Part shown: piece by piece, positions 21,333 to 32,830 of the stretch | Numbering within the stretch: the first letter of the stretch is position 1 | Layout: every line of letters starts with the position of its first letter | Origin: Amborella trichopoda | Lineage: Eukaryota; Streptophyta; Magnoliopsida; Amborellales; Amborellaceae | Assembly (NCBI RefSeq): GCF_000471905.2 | Contig: NW_006499603.1 | Coordinates: forward strand, 2,711,871-2,775,870 | Length of the DNA: 64,000 nucleotides | Reading direction: 5' to 3' | Notes under the pieces: generated by a model | Database searches by the model: none | Told to the model about the DNA's origin: nothing | The model's input: the letters and a program-made list of their open reading frames with translations, nothing else | Program-made: the position numbers and the translations under genes

Positions 21333-21735
21333 TTGCATGTTTTTAATTGGAATTGTTTACTAGCCAAATGGTGTCCAATTGAGCTCAAACCACTTTTAAT
21401 TAAATTTGGATGCATCTACTTCAAAAATAGTTTACGGATTATGTTGAAATTCTTTATATTTTGGGAATTATTCCCTGGTTTGTATGAACATACCACTGTT
21501 GTGAGTTGCAATGAAATTCTAGAACTATTGCATTTTTTCACTGAACTGTTGACTGATCAAATCTTGTCCAAATGATCTCGAAACACCTTTAAATGAAAGA
21601 TGGATATGTATACTTCATATTTGGTGTTGGGACCATGTTGAAATTCCCCATGGTTTGGAAAATATGCCCCTCTTGTGTGAAGGAATCACTGTGGTGGTTG
21701 CAATGGTTGAAGTGAATTTCCAATGGTGGTTGTAT
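21333..21735 (+). repeat. 195-bp tandem repeat, units 1-2
   Basis: Two units begin at about 21,340 and 21,547 on a phrase like TGATCAAATCTTGTCCAAAT, then CCCCATRGTTTGGAAAATATG and a TTGTGTGAA segment. Four more units lie at 22,915-23,700. The array is split by an inserted LTR. Open frames in it (21,333-21,575) are not conserved between units. Confidence 0.8.
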
Positions 21736-22913
21736 ATGGTCTTTCATCACCTAAAATAGGAACAATTTGTTACTAGCCTATCCAGAAAACATTCTACGGA
21801 CACTTCTAAGATTCTCTAGGCCAAGAATCATATCGTAGATGCTCTGATATCATAACTATCACGACCCCACCCCCGGACCTCTGTTGTTCACATCGAAGGT
21901 CGACAGAGTGCGAGTCCGTGATCCAAGGGTAGCGATTATCACTCAGGTGGGAGTGAGCTCAACACATTTGAAAAGAAGGAAGTCAGTACAAATCATAAAA
22001 GAAAGCCAAAACTCCCACTAGAACCATAACAAAAGCTGGATAAATTAAAATCAAAAGCCATATACAATATCTAGAGTATTACAATTTGTTCAAGGCATCA
22101 AAAGCCCACCCACAAAAATACATAACTTCACAACAAAAACAACTATATGGCTAACGACCCTCTAACACCTACAATCGCAAGGAAGCTTTCTCTTCGCGCA
22201 GACCTTCAGTTTTCCAGCCACGATCACCACTTGCTCGTCCTCGACCTGTGACTATCAATCTACAAGGATGAGAGTAAACATAATGATCTTTAAAGACCCA
22301 GTAGGTAGATTCATTATCATGCATTCCTGCCTATACACGGTGGCTCATGACTATACTCAAGATTCATATAAGTATCAACATAGAGTCATACACCACAATT
22401 ATGTCACATATATATTAGTCGTGTGTTGCGAATGAATTCCTTTTTTGGTGGAGCAATCCCAATCTGCTATTAGATCTCATATGAACTATTAATTTATTTC
22501 ATCCCTTCATCACAGATCATCATAATTACTAGTAGGCAAGTACAACAGGTATATATATAATTAACATATACTAACCAACTCACTCCCTAAATCACCTACT
22601 CCTGTAGTAGAAGCTCTATTCATCAGGCCAAGCCAATCCCATTGCTTAGGACTTCTACCATCACTCAAGAGGGAAGACAATGACAATGATTAATCCCATT
22701 CATAAGGCCTTCGTGCAAACGCACACAGTCCTTAGCACGCTTTGGGGCTTTTGATCGGCACTTACCTTGCAAGACACGATGCACTTTTCTTTTTGCATCA
22801 CAAAGAATTTTGGGGGGTGCACACTCATCCTAACTCTCCTCCTATAATAGGGAGTTAGGGAAATATGGTAACTGCCGGCACCATTATTCACACAGTAGGT
22901 GCCCTACTCAACA
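21736..22913 (-). mobile_element. Minus-strand LTR with primer-binding site, inserted into the 195-bp array
   Basis: Read on the minus strand, an LTR begins TGTTGAGTAGGGCACC (22,913) and ends near GGGGTCGTGATA (21,857). A sequence close to the initiator-Met tRNA primer-binding site follows: TATGATATCAGAGC, complementary to 21,841-21,854. About 100 bp of internal sequence continues to about 21,740. It is about 1.06 kb of LTR plus a leader stub. A CACCTACTGTGTGAATAAT motif inside it is shared with 24,070-24,190. Confidence 0.65.
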
Positions 22914-23700
22914 GGCAGCCGCCAACACTATTCACTGACCAAACAGTGTCCAAATGACTCCAAACCACATCCTTTTGAAAGATATGTGTTTTTACTTCTA
23001 CTTTTGTGTGAAGCTCAGTTGAAATTCCTCCTAATTGGAAACTATGTTTCGATTTATGAGAGCATGTCATTGTTATCATATTTCAGCAGATTTCAGAATT
23101 TCATTCCCATGTTCTTGAGTTTTTGATTGAACAATTGGGGTCCAAATGCCCTCAAACTGCCTTTATTTGAAATACTTATGTTTCTACCCGAACTTTGGTT
23201 TTGAAACCATCCCAAAATTCCCCATAATTTGGGAGTTATGCTTTTGTTGGTGTAATATGTCATTGTCATGAATTGCTGCAATTTCTAAAAACTGTTACTC
23301 CTGTTGTGCTGAGTTTTTAACTGATCAAATTAGGTCCAAATACTTTCAAACCACCTCCATTTGAAAGATATGTGTGTCTACTTTGAAATTGGCCTTGAAG
23401 TCATATCAAAATTTTGTATAGATTGGAAGTTACACCTCTATTTATGGGGACATGTTACTGTAAGGAAATTGCAGAAACTTCAGGACTGTAGTCTATTTTG
23501 CACTAAGCTCTTGATTGACCAAATGATGCTCAAATAACTTCAAGTTTCTATTGATTAAAAGATATATATATTCTTATTTCAAGCTGATGTTGAAATTGAG
23601 TTGAAATTTCTTATGAATTGGATATCATGCCCCTTTTCGCATATGTTTATCATTGATGGAAATGGTAGTGAATCCCAAACTGTTGTATGATTCAAAAATT
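22914..23700 (+). repeat. 195-bp tandem repeat, units 3-6
   Basis: Units begin at about 22,928, 23,122, 23,316 and 23,512 (spacing 194, 194, 196), each with a GACCAAA..GTCCAAAT opening, a TTTGAAAGATATGT segment and a TTGAAATTYC segment. Units are 70-80% alike by eye. No protein frame is kept across units. Confidence 0.85.
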
Positions 23701-23884
23701 GGTGCACTGATTTATATGTTTCTGAATAAAACTTAAACCCTTCTTAAAGAGATTGAAGTTATCTTTCATGAGGCACTGAATATTCATGCTTATGATACTG
23801 TGAATGCTCTTGAATTCTTGAAAAATAACAAAGCATGAGTGAATGAATGCTTGAGTATGCATGTACACAGTTGCATTAGGTGTG

Positions 23885-24268
23885 ATGTGAATGTGATATG
23901 GACCGCTACGCAATGGGACACCCATTGGTAGTGGAATAATGTTATGATATAACTATGACATGAAACACTACGCAATGGGACACCCATTGGTAGTATAACC
24001 TGATATGATAAGTATGTGATATGCTCTGTTATGATGTGAATACATGTAGAAATATATGCTCTGTTATGAAATGAGTACCTACTGTGTGAATAATGGTGTC
24101 AGCAACTATCTGATATGCCTTTGATATGATATATGCGCATAGCAATATGTTGCTTATGTGATATGTGAATGGGCACCTACTTTGTGAATAATGGTGTCAG
24201 CAACTGTCTGATATGCCTTTGATATGATATATGCGCAAAGCAATATGTGGCTTATGTGATATGTGTGA
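23885..24268 (+). repeat. Two pairs of short direct repeats
   Basis: CTACGCAATGGGACACCCAT occurs at about 23,906 and 23,971. A 95-bp segment containing CACCTACT-TGTGAATAATGG and TTTGATATGATATATGCGCA occurs at about 24,070 and 24,170. Part of the second matches, in reverse, the LTR at 22,860-22,905, so this is probably debris of the same LTR family in the opposite orientation. Confidence 0.65.
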
Positions 24269-24269
24269 A

Positions 24270-25362
24270 TGTTCATCTTAAGCCAGATCAAGCTAAAATT
24301 TCAAGAGGACCTTCGTCTCGTTGACGCGCACATTTTGATATGTGGCACAATCCATGATGCGGCCCGAGACGGGAGAAATCTAGAGAGAAGTCGCTTAAGA
24401 AAACTCATGTGTTGCAGATTTTTGGATGAGGAAGATCCCTTCAATCAAATGGCAGCATCATGAAGCCCGATATTGGATTGGCTTGAAACCGGGTCCGTTG
24501 TAACCACATGGTCAAGGGCTTTGATTCAAGCTAATCAGCATCCATGATGAATGGCCAGAAGGGCTGTATTTTAATGTAGAAAAAGAGACATTTTTGGTGA
24601 CCGGAATCCAAATTCTGGCAAGATCCCAAATTCGGCAAGTGGCGATTTAGAAACCAAATTGAGTCATTCTGGTCGCCAAACAAACGTGGCGACTTCCTCG
24701 TCATTTCATGATAAAAATATTGATAAAAAAGGCAAAGAATGGCTAAGATCAGAGATCTAAGATTGCACATTTCCTATCTTTTGACGAATTTCGTCGATAG
24801 CCAAATTCTTCGATTCGAGGATAAAAAGATATGTCAAAACGATCGTCTCACCGAGACTATCATATTTGTAGCATTCTTTTCACCGAAAAGTCGCTGAAAG
24901 GGCCCAAAACAAACCCCAAAAGTTCATCATGGTTCAAGGTCACTTTTTGAGGACCATCTTGTCATTTGGAACATTGTGGGTCGGAGCAAAATGGTCATTT
25001 TGCCCTAGAAACGGGATTCACATTTAATTCATGAAAATTATATTTTCTAACAATTTTACTTAGTTTTAAGCATCCATCTTTGTTTCAAGGAGAGTTCTAT
25101 ATAAGATTTGTAACCCTAAGTCCAAAAAAAATGAGAAATTAATGAGATTTGCCCTTTAAGCTTAACGATTTCAATTTGAGTTTTTCCTTGTTTGCAATAC
25201 TTTTCTCTACCTATTTCCATCCAAAGAGAGGAGAGAGACAACTTTTCAATAAGTCACTACCCTTGGAACTTCTCACTCGTTATTTGGAAATTCTCATTTC
25301 TCATTTGGGACTCTCCACTTCTGACCTAACCGCTGGTCCAGTTCAACGGTCCAACTAGGTAA
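24270..25362 (+). mobile_element. LTR copy 3 of the Tat-like family, first part
   Basis: Matches LTR copies 1 and 2: TTCGTCTCRTTGA and the ATATGTGGCAC segment near 24,320, TATA box CTATATAAG at 25,098-25,106, weak signal CAATAAG at 25,236, and TTCTCATTTCTCATTTGGG near 25,290. The start is truncated against other repeats at about 24,270. The open frame 24,269-24,463 is a by-product. Confidence 0.7.
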
Positions 25363-27960
25363 TCTTTTCTCTCCTCTCTCTTTCTCTCTCTTCTCTGCCT
25401 CTCTCTCACTCTTTCTTCATGGTCAACCCAGCCAGCGACTAAGCCTTCTCTTTCTCCTCTCATCTCTTTCACTCTCTTCTTCTCTCCGTTTCAGTCTCTT
25501 TCTTTCTCTCTCTCTCTCCTTTATCTCTCTCGCTCATCTCCTCTCTCCTTCTCTCTATTTTTTCCCTCTTCTCTCTCCTCTTCTCTTTCTTCTTCTCCTC
25601 TCTTATTCTTTCTCTTTTCTCTCCTCTTCTCTCTCTCTTCTTCTCTTCTCTTTGCCTCCCTCTTCTCTTTTATCTTTCTCACTCCCTCTCATTCTCTCAT
25701 GTCAACCGTATCGGCGGCTTAACCGCCGACCCACCCTATCTTCTTCTCTTTCTCTCTCTTCTCTCCCTCTCTTTCTCCTCTCTCTTTCTCTCTCTCCCCT
25801 TCTCTTTTTCTCTCTTTTTTCCCTCCTATCCTCTCTCTATATTTTTCTCTCTCCTCTCTTTTTTTCCCTCTTTTCTTCGCTTTCCCTCACTTTTTCTCTG
25901 CTCTCCTTCTCTCTCACTCTTTCTTCACCCTCAACCATGCCGTTAACTTGCCTTCTCTTCCTCTCTTTCTTCTTTCTCTTTCTCTCTTCTCTTTCTCTTA
26001 CTCTCTCTCTTTCTTCTCTCCTTTTCTCTCCTCTCTCTCTTTCTCTCTTCTCCCATTGTCTCTCTCTTTCTTTAGCTACCTACTCGCCTTCTCTTTCTCT
26101 CTCTTCTCTCCCTCTCTTTCTCCTCTCTCTTTATCTCCCTCTCTTTCTTCTCTCTTTTTCCCTCTTCTTTCTCTCTCTATCTCTCTTTCCCTCTCTCTCC
26201 TCCACCTCCCCTCTTTTTTCCCTCTCTCTCTCTCATCTTCTTTCTCTTCTCCCTTTCTCCCACTCTCTCCCTCTCGTTCTCTCACAACAACCGGACTGGC
26301 GATTAAGCCACCAACCCACCCTCTCTTCTCCCCTTTTTTCTCTCTTCTCTGCCTCTCTTTCTTCTCTCTCTCCCTCTCTCTCTTCTTTCTCTCCCTCTCT
26401 CTTCCTCCTTTATTTTATCCTCTCTCTTCCTCCTTTCTTATCTCCTCTCTCTCTCCTTCTCTGTCACAGTCAACTGGATCGACAGTTATGTCGTTGACCC
26501 GCTCTCCCTTCCCTTCTCCCTCTCCTTGTTCTTTCTCTTCTTCACCTCTTTCTTTCTCTCTTTCTTCTTCTCCCCTCTCTCCCTTTTCTTTCTCTCACGG
26601 TCAAATTGTACCGACGGCTAAGCTGTCGACCCACTCTCTCTTTCCCTCTCTGCTCTCCTTTCTCTCTCTCCTCTCTCTTTCTCTCTCTCTATTTCTTCCC
26701 TTCTCAATCTCCTTGTTCTTTCTCTTCTTCTCCTCTCTTTCCTTCTATTTTCTTTTCTCCCCTCTCTCCCTCTCTCTTTCTCTCATGGTCAAACTGGATA
26801 GCCGTCGGCCCACCATCTCTTCTCCCTTTCTCTTTTTCTCCCTCCTCTTCTTTGTCGTTCTCTCTCCTCTCTCTTTCTCTCTATATTTCTTCCCTTCTCT
26901 CTCTCCCATTGTTCTTTCACTTCTTCTCTTCTCTCTTTCTCTCTCTTACTTTCTTCTCTTCCTCGTTTCTCCTCTCCCCTCTCTCCCTCTTTCTCTCTCT
27001 TCCTTTCTCCTCTTCCTCGTTTCTCCTCTCCTCTCTCTTCCTCTTTCTCTCTCATGATCAACTAGACCCCACCTGCCCGCTCTCTCTTCCCTCCTTCTCT
27101 CGCTTTCTCTCTTTGTTTTCCCTTCTCTTTCTTTCTCTCCCTCTCTCTCGTTCTCTCACGATTAAACTAGACCGGCGGCTAAGCCATTGGCCCACCCTCT
27201 CTTCTCCCTTTCTCTCTTTCTCTCTCTATTTCTTCCCTTCTCTTTCTCTATCCTTGTTCTTTCTCTTCTTCTCCTCTCTCTTTCTTTCTCCACCCTTCTC
27301 TTTCTTCCTCTCTCTCTTCTCTTCCCTCTCTCCTGCTTTCTTGCTCTCACAGTCAACTGGACTGGCGGCTAAGTTGTCAGCTCGCTCTCTCTTTCCCTGT
27401 CCTACTCTTTCTTTCTCTCTCTTTCCCTTCCCTTCTCTTTCCTTCTCTCTTTACCTTCTTCCTCCTCTCTTCCCTCTCCCCCTCTCTCCTCCCCTCCTCC
27501 CTTACTCTTTCTTCACAGCCAATCGAGTAGGTGGCTATGCCGCCAGTTTGCCTTCTCCTCTCTTCTTCTTTCTCTCCTCCTCTCCCTCTCTTCTTCTCCT
27601 CTCCTCTACTTTCTCTTCTTCATTCTCTCTCCCCTTCTCCTCTCTCCTTCTTTCTCTTCTCTCTTTTTTTTCTCTCTCCTTTGCTCTGCGTTTCTCCACC
27701 TCTTTCTATCGCATGGTCAACTGGACTAGTGGCTAAGCCACCAGCCTGCTCTCTCTTTCCCTTCTCCTCGTTTTTTCTCTCTCTCTCCTTTTCGTTCTCT
27801 CACGATTAATTGGACCGGTAGCTAAGCCGTCGACCCACTCTCTCTTCTCTTCCACTTTTTCTTTTTTATCTCTCTCTCTATTACTTTTCTCATTCTCTTT
27901 CTCTCCTTCTCCTTCTCCTTCTCTTCTTCTCCTCTCTTATCACCTTCCTACTCGCTCTCG
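25363..27960 (+). repeat. 2.6-kb pyrimidine-rich array with about 14 hairpin cores
   Basis: Long CTCTCTTTCTC-type tracts are separated at 90-290 bp spacing by a 35-45 bp core, of the type GGTCAACTGGACCGGCGG followed by CTAAGCCGCCGACCCA. Cores lie near 25,418, 25,700, 25,930, 26,074, 26,284, 26,465, 26,597, 26,784, 27,050, 27,158, 27,350, 27,515, 27,713 and 27,802. Many form a stem around a TAA-type loop, for example TCGGCGG-CTTAA-CCGCCGA (25,711-25,729). Long Ser/Leu-rich open frames (281-376 codons) overlap in several frames and come purely from composition. Confidence 0.85.
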
Positions 27961-28420
27961 TTTTTACTTGCCACCCTAAGCACTCTATCACATTTATTTA
28001 TTTCATAAACAGTCTCGCAACACCCCATATCTTTTATTTTCTTTCCTTTATATACCCCTCTAAAGACAAGTTAGGGTCTCTTGACCCACTTGTCTGGCAA
28101 CCTTATGTGTATGTGTTTACAAGTCGTAGAGTGTAAGCAAGGAGGCTAAAGTCGAACCAGCCTCAGGCTAGGGGGCTTTCCTTCTTGATTTAAGAGGACG
28201 CCTAAGCCAAGCACCCGAGAGTGTCTTGGACCCACCGTGAGGTAACTCCCGCCTTACACCACACAATCATCACTCACTAGTTGGTACCTGCACGTATGTA
28301 TTGTGGTGCCGAGAGAGCAATCTCGAGCCTGACCCAAATCTGGGTCCCGGCGTAGTCGTATGACCCGACGAGATCGAGGCCCAACTATTGACATTTAAGC
28401 ATGCGACTAAAATCTAACTT
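27961..28420 (+). mobile_element. LTR copy 3, terminal part
   Basis: Matches 3,570-3,925 of LTR copy 1 through shared blocks: GTTAGGGTCTCTTGACCCAC, ACAAGCAAGG-like, GATTTAAGAGGACGCCTA and CGACGAGATCGAGGC. Copy 3 is thus one LTR of about 4.1 kb whose middle is the expanded array. No internal coding region follows, so it may be a solo LTR; the exact end near 28,405 is undetermined. Confidence 0.65.
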
Positions 28421-29560
28421 TAAGTCGTAACAATGTAACATAAGGATTGAAGTAAAAGAAAAAAGGAAAGTAAGTGACCAAGTACTATAGGGTTTCCCAT
28501 ACATGGGAATCTTCTCCCAAAAAAGGGGAGGCCCAACGTGAGGGGTTCATGTTGCCATGTGGCTACCCTATGGCCACTCGGGTGCCATGTGGTATCCACA
28601 TGGATGTCCTCACATAAGTCTGAACAATTTAAAAATCATATTTTTGGTGATTTAAAAAATCCAAAAAAATTCTCCAAAAATTCCAGTAAATATGTAAATC
28701 ATATTTAAATATCTTTACATCATTTCTCATTAAACTAAAATCGGACAAAAGTTATGTGAGATCTTGAGGCTTTGATTCTAGGTATCGAAGTACTCCATTG
28801 GGCTAGTCCCGAATGATGTTCCACTATATCCTAAGTAGACCCAATGTACCTATGCTCCACAGTCTATGATAAAGATATATAATTGGACACATCAAAGTCA
28901 TTGAGGCAAAGCTTCACATCATCGGGTTCTCAATAGATAATATGTGCACCCCTGTGGGATATTCCTACTTAAATACAGGGGTCCTCTCAAAGCACATGTG
29001 CACTAGCTCTTCTAAATTGGATAAAACTTAAGAAGAGTGACTTTCCTTGTGAATGAAAGAACACATACTATGAAATGGTCTCGTACCAAGTTACAGACTC
29101 ATGTCCCGTAAGTCTTGACCATCCCATACATAGCCGACTCTCAACAAACATTCGGGTTCTATGCTGGATTCTCCAAGCCCTAGCTAATCACAATTAATAA
29201 TGGGGCATTCTAATTAAAATTCCTGACTAGGAGGTGACCCTCACACCTCTTTAAGGAATTGATTTATCAAGATGTAAACTCCTAGTGCCTCATGTACTAG
29301 GGGTAAGAGAATCTGGGCCCCAATTCGCAAAGTACCTAGATTTTATCTCTCTCACTCACTCCCACTAAGCAAATGACTCTTGGCATTAAGGCCTTGAAAG
29401 GCCATATTGCCAACAATATAGTCCAAAAAGTATCATTGTAACGTATAATTTTCCCTAAATAAAATGTTTGAGAGAATTCCAAAATGTCATATGGTCCAAG
29501 AAGCATCATTGTAACTAGAAAGTCTTTAGTGATGTCCAAACACCCTTTACATAAGCGGAC
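28421..29560 (-). mobile_element. Probable minus-strand LTR relic of another retroelement
   Basis: No coding frame is recognisable. On the minus strand CTTAGTGGGAG near 29,370 resembles the polypurine tract before a copia 3' LTR, followed by TGAGTGAGAGAG. The sequence down to about 28,430 would then be LTR. Two similar phrases (GTATCATTGTAAC at 29,430 and GCATCATTGTAAC at 29,508) lie upstream of the purine tract. No matching second LTR is in the window, so this is tentative. Confidence 0.35.
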
Positions 29561-30369
29561 ATTATAGTTATTTTAGGAAATCTTAAGGCATGTTTGTTTT
29601 TTTGAGAAATAAATCTTTCTGATTTTTCAAAAGTTCCGTGTTTGACACACAGTTTCATCTAAAAGTTTAGAAAGTAATCTTTCAACAAAAGTTCTCATTC
29701 ATTTGTTAAAACATGAAAGAGTAAGTTCTTAGGGGGGAGTGGGGGTAGGAACTTAATCTTTCAGAATGTTTTTATTGATACTATTTAATATATATAATAT
29801 AAATAGAAAGGTTTCTATACTTCCCCAACAGCCTAGAAGATCTATGCTTCCCCTACCATCTAGCCGTCCAATTTTGATCAAGAGAGCCACTCACCGTTTG
29901 ATCTTAAATCCGACGTATCAAAGTATTTTATTTTTAGTGTTTTTTATACAAATTGTATGGATATGAAATTTGGTACATGCCATATTAACATTGAGGCGCA
30001 CCAATAAAAAATATTAAAAATAATTTTTCAATAAAATATAATGACCAAAAAACCCCTTAAAACTTTTAAGGGTATTTTGATCATTTTATTTTATGGGAAA
30101 TATTTTTTTATATATTTTTCATTAGTGCGAGTTTAATAGAGGATTGGACGTAAAAAATTTGGTGTCAAAATAGTTTATAAAAAAAAATTAAAAATAAAAT
30201 AGTGTGGAGACGTGACATTGTGATTGGGGTAATCTTAGCCCTCCATTCAGAATGGACGATTGGATAAGGGGAAGTATATAAGTTCTATCCTGCAGGGGGA
30301 AGCATAAAAAGCTTGCCCTAATATAAATACATAATATTGGTATTATCAATATAATGTAATGTAATATAA
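29561..30369. other. AT-rich intergenic sequence
   Basis: No gene seen. It holds two phrases around 29,780-29,890 and 30,130-30,300 that mirror each other loosely (TATACTTCCCC with GGGGAAGTATATAA), suggesting the ends of a MITE of about 480 bp spanning roughly 29,815-30,310. Confidence 0.4.
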
Positions 30370-31351
30370 NNNNNNNNNNNNNNNNNNNNNNNNNNNNNNN
30401 NNNNNNNNNNNNNNNNNNNNNNNNNNNNNNNNNNNNNNNNNNNNNNNNNNNNNNNNNNNNNNNNNNNNNNNNNNNNNNNNNNNNNNNNNNNNNNNNNNNN
30501 NNNNNNNNNNNNNNNNNNNNNNNNNNNNNNNNNNNNNNNNNNNNNNNNNNNNNNNNNNNNNNNNNNNNNNNNNNNNNNNNNNNNNNNNNNNNNNNNNNNN
30601 NNNNNNNNNNNNNNNNNNNNNNNNNNNNNNNNNNNNNNNNNNNNNNNNNNNNNNNNNNNNNNNNNNNNNNNNNNNNNNNNNNNNNNNNNNNNNNNNNNNN
30701 NNNNNNNNNNNNNNNNNNNNNNNNNNNNNNNNNNNNNNNNNNNNNNNNNNNNNNNNNNNNNNNNNNNNNNNNNNNNNNNNNNNNNNNNNNNNNNNNNNNN
30801 NNNNNNNNNNNNNNNNNNNNNNNNNNNNNNNNNNNNNNNNNNNNNNNNNNNNNNNNNNNNNNNNNNNNNNNNNNNNNNNNNNNNNNNNNNNNNNNNNNNN
30901 NNNNNNNNNNNNNNNNNNNNNNNNNNNNNNNNNNNNNNNNNNNNNNNNNNNNNNNNNNNNNNNNNNNNNNNNNNNNNNNNNNNNNNNNNNNNNNNNNNNN
31001 NNNNNNNNNNNNNNNNNNNNNNNNNNNNNNNNNNNNNNNNNNNNNNNNNNNNNNNNNNNNNNNNNNNNNNNNNNNNNNNNNNNNNNNNNNNNNNNNNNNN
31101 NNNNNNNNNNNNNNNNNNNNNNNNNNNNNNNNNNNNNNNNNNNNNNNNNNNNNNNNNNNNNNNNNNNNNNNNNNNNNNNNNNNNNNNNNNNNNNNNNNNN
31201 NNNNNNNNNNNNNNNNNNNNNNNNNNNNNNNNNNNNNNNNNNNNNNNNNNNNNNNNNNNNNNNNNNNNNNNNNNNNNNNNNNNNNNNNNNNNNNNNNNNN
31301 NNNNNNNNNNNNNNNNNNNNNNNNNNNNNNNNNNNNNNNNNNNNNNNNNNN
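30370..31351. other. Assembly gap (982 N)
   Basis: All bases are N. An apparent long open frame across it has no meaning. Confidence 1.
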
Positions 31352-31632
31352 TTTTTTTGTATTTTTATTAGATTCACTTATTTTTTATGAATAGACACTC
31401 TAAATTTTAGATCATTTTGATTTGTAAAAAAATTTAAAATTGAAATACTACAGGACAACTATGACCGTACGATGAAGTTTGGATGGTGCTGAGAGTAGGC
31501 AAAATCACTGTTCATTTTCGCCTATAGGTGTTTTGGAGTATCTTCCTATATATAATATTTATATGAATATTATTATAATAATGTATAAATATATTATATA
31601 TTATATATGATATATATTTAATATATTATATA
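31352..31632. other. AT-rich sequence
   Basis: Ends in TATATA-type low complexity (31,545-31,632). No gene seen. Confidence 0.4.
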
Positions 31633-31862
31633 TAGGAAAAGTATACAATGAGACTATTTATCTTTGGTATAAGGTCCTCACAATTGATTTTGACCGGATG
31701 TGAAATTAAATGGCTACATTTATTTCATTGACCAAGCTCAAACTTCAAAAGAAATTTTCTCAAACTTTATACATCCAAGCTATCAAATTTCAAATCAGAT
31801 AGTTGTAAATAATTGAGACCTCCTTGTATCAAAGGTAAATGGTCTCTTTGTATACAATCCCT
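31633..31862. mobile_element. MITE family C, copy 1 (230 bp)
   Basis: Terminal inverted repeats of about 48 bp: the left end GTATACAATGAGACTATTTA pairs with the right end AAATGGTCTCTTTGTATAC. A second copy is at 59,546-59,785, sharing the GACCGG/CATCCGATGTGAAAT and TTGACCAAGCTC-type centre. It has no coding capacity. Confidence 0.8.
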
Positions 31863-31870
31863 TATATATA

Positions 31871-32264
31871 AGGGAAAAGTTTATATAGAGCTGAGGCTCT
31901 AAACAGTCAAATTATAGCTTATCTCAAAAAATTCACTAGAAAAGGTTGTTTTGATGCCCAAATATCTTCAAATTGATCATCTCGACATCAAAATGCATGG
32001 ACATGAAAAAAAAATGGATTTCAAGTTTGAAAACAGTGTATTTTATAGCACATTTTTGGACCGTCAATTTTCAAGATTTTCAAGTTTTCATATATCTATC
32101 GATCTACACTATTTTTTAAGCTTTAAACTTTATAAATAAAGATGAATATATATTTTAAGGCTATCACAAATATTTCCAGTATTGAAACCATATTTCTCGA
32201 GGCTATTTGAAGGTAGGCTCTAATTTGATTGTTTAGAGCCTAGGCTCTATACAAACCGCACCCT
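31871..32264. mobile_element. MITE family A/B, copy A1 (394 bp)
   Basis: The ends are AGGGAAAAGTTTATATAGAG and, reversed, AGGGTGCGGTTTGTATAGAG. Inside each end lies a palindrome (TAGAGC-TGAG-GCTCTA left; TAGAGCCTAGGCTCTA right), then AAACARTCAAATTA. The centre contains CATCTCGACATCAAAATG and TTTTCAAGATTTTCA, which identify all members here: A2 at 52,201 and B copies at 39,151, 40,636, 41,083 and 53,818. Confidence 0.85.
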
Positions 32265-32532
32265 ATATATAATATGTAAATATCTTATCTTATAATATAG
32301 TAAATATTATATTATATGTTTTATATAATACAAATATACATATTTATATATATATTTACATAATTATATTTATATTATTAATATATATATAAGTTATCAA
32401 ACACAGTACCCATAACTTATTTAAACATTCTAAAACAAAACATTCAATTTTTCAAAAGATTTAAAAAAATTCAAATTTCCAAAAGATATCATTCAGAAAA
32501 ACAAACGTGCCCTTAGAGAACCTTATAGGGCG
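32265..32532. other. AT-rich sequence
   Basis: TATATA-type low complexity from 32,265 to 32,400, then AT-rich sequence to 32,532. No gene seen. Confidence 0.4.
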
Positions 32533-32640
32533 TATAAACAGGTTGGGTCGAGTTGGGCTTGACCTAGACCGACTTGGCTTCACTCGGACCTTGACCTAGA
32601 CCTAAACCCAGACCTGTCCCTACTGATGGGATCCATGCCG
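32533..32640. repeat. GACCTAGACC-type repeat, left of the copia insertion
   Basis: Phrases like TTGACCTAGACC and CCAGACCTGTCC recur. Similar GACC/CCAGACC sequence continues at 37,898-38,010, so the copia element probably landed inside one earlier repeat. Confidence 0.5.
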
Positions 32641-32815
32641 TGTAGAGATAGTTGAAGATCTGGTATTTATTTTATATTATATCATGTATAAAAAGTTACT
32701 TATTGTAACTTATCTTGTTGTGTAAGTTATTTCTGGTTGTATTATATATACATGTCAATAATAGTCAAGAGAGAGATTTTTCTTCTGCCTTTTGTATGTT
32801 TGACACGGTATCAAA
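32641..32815 (+). repeat. Copia 5' LTR (175 bp)
   Basis: Begins TGTAGAGATA and ends GTTTGACA. Similar to 37,715-37,897 over its length, but lacks about 20 bp (the segment AACTTGCGGTGCAAATTACC) present in the 3' LTR. Confidence 0.9.
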
Positions 32816-32830
32816 GCAAAGTTCTAGCTT
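32816..32830 (+). other. Copia primer-binding site
   Basis: CGGTATCAAAGCAAAG follows the LTR directly. It matches the TGGTATCAGAGC site complementary to the 3' end of initiator-Met tRNA, with changes at the first base and one internal base. Confidence 0.85.

Noticed and set aside
25652-27809. Long Ser/Leu/Phe-rich open frames (281, 369, 376 codons) on the plus strand
   Set aside because: They overlap in different frames of a C/T array, where stop codons are rare by composition. No domain, no codon preference, and the array differs completely between LTR copies.
30346-31377. A 343-codon minus-strand open frame
   Set aside because: It is almost wholly the run of N bases; only a few codons at each end are real sequence.
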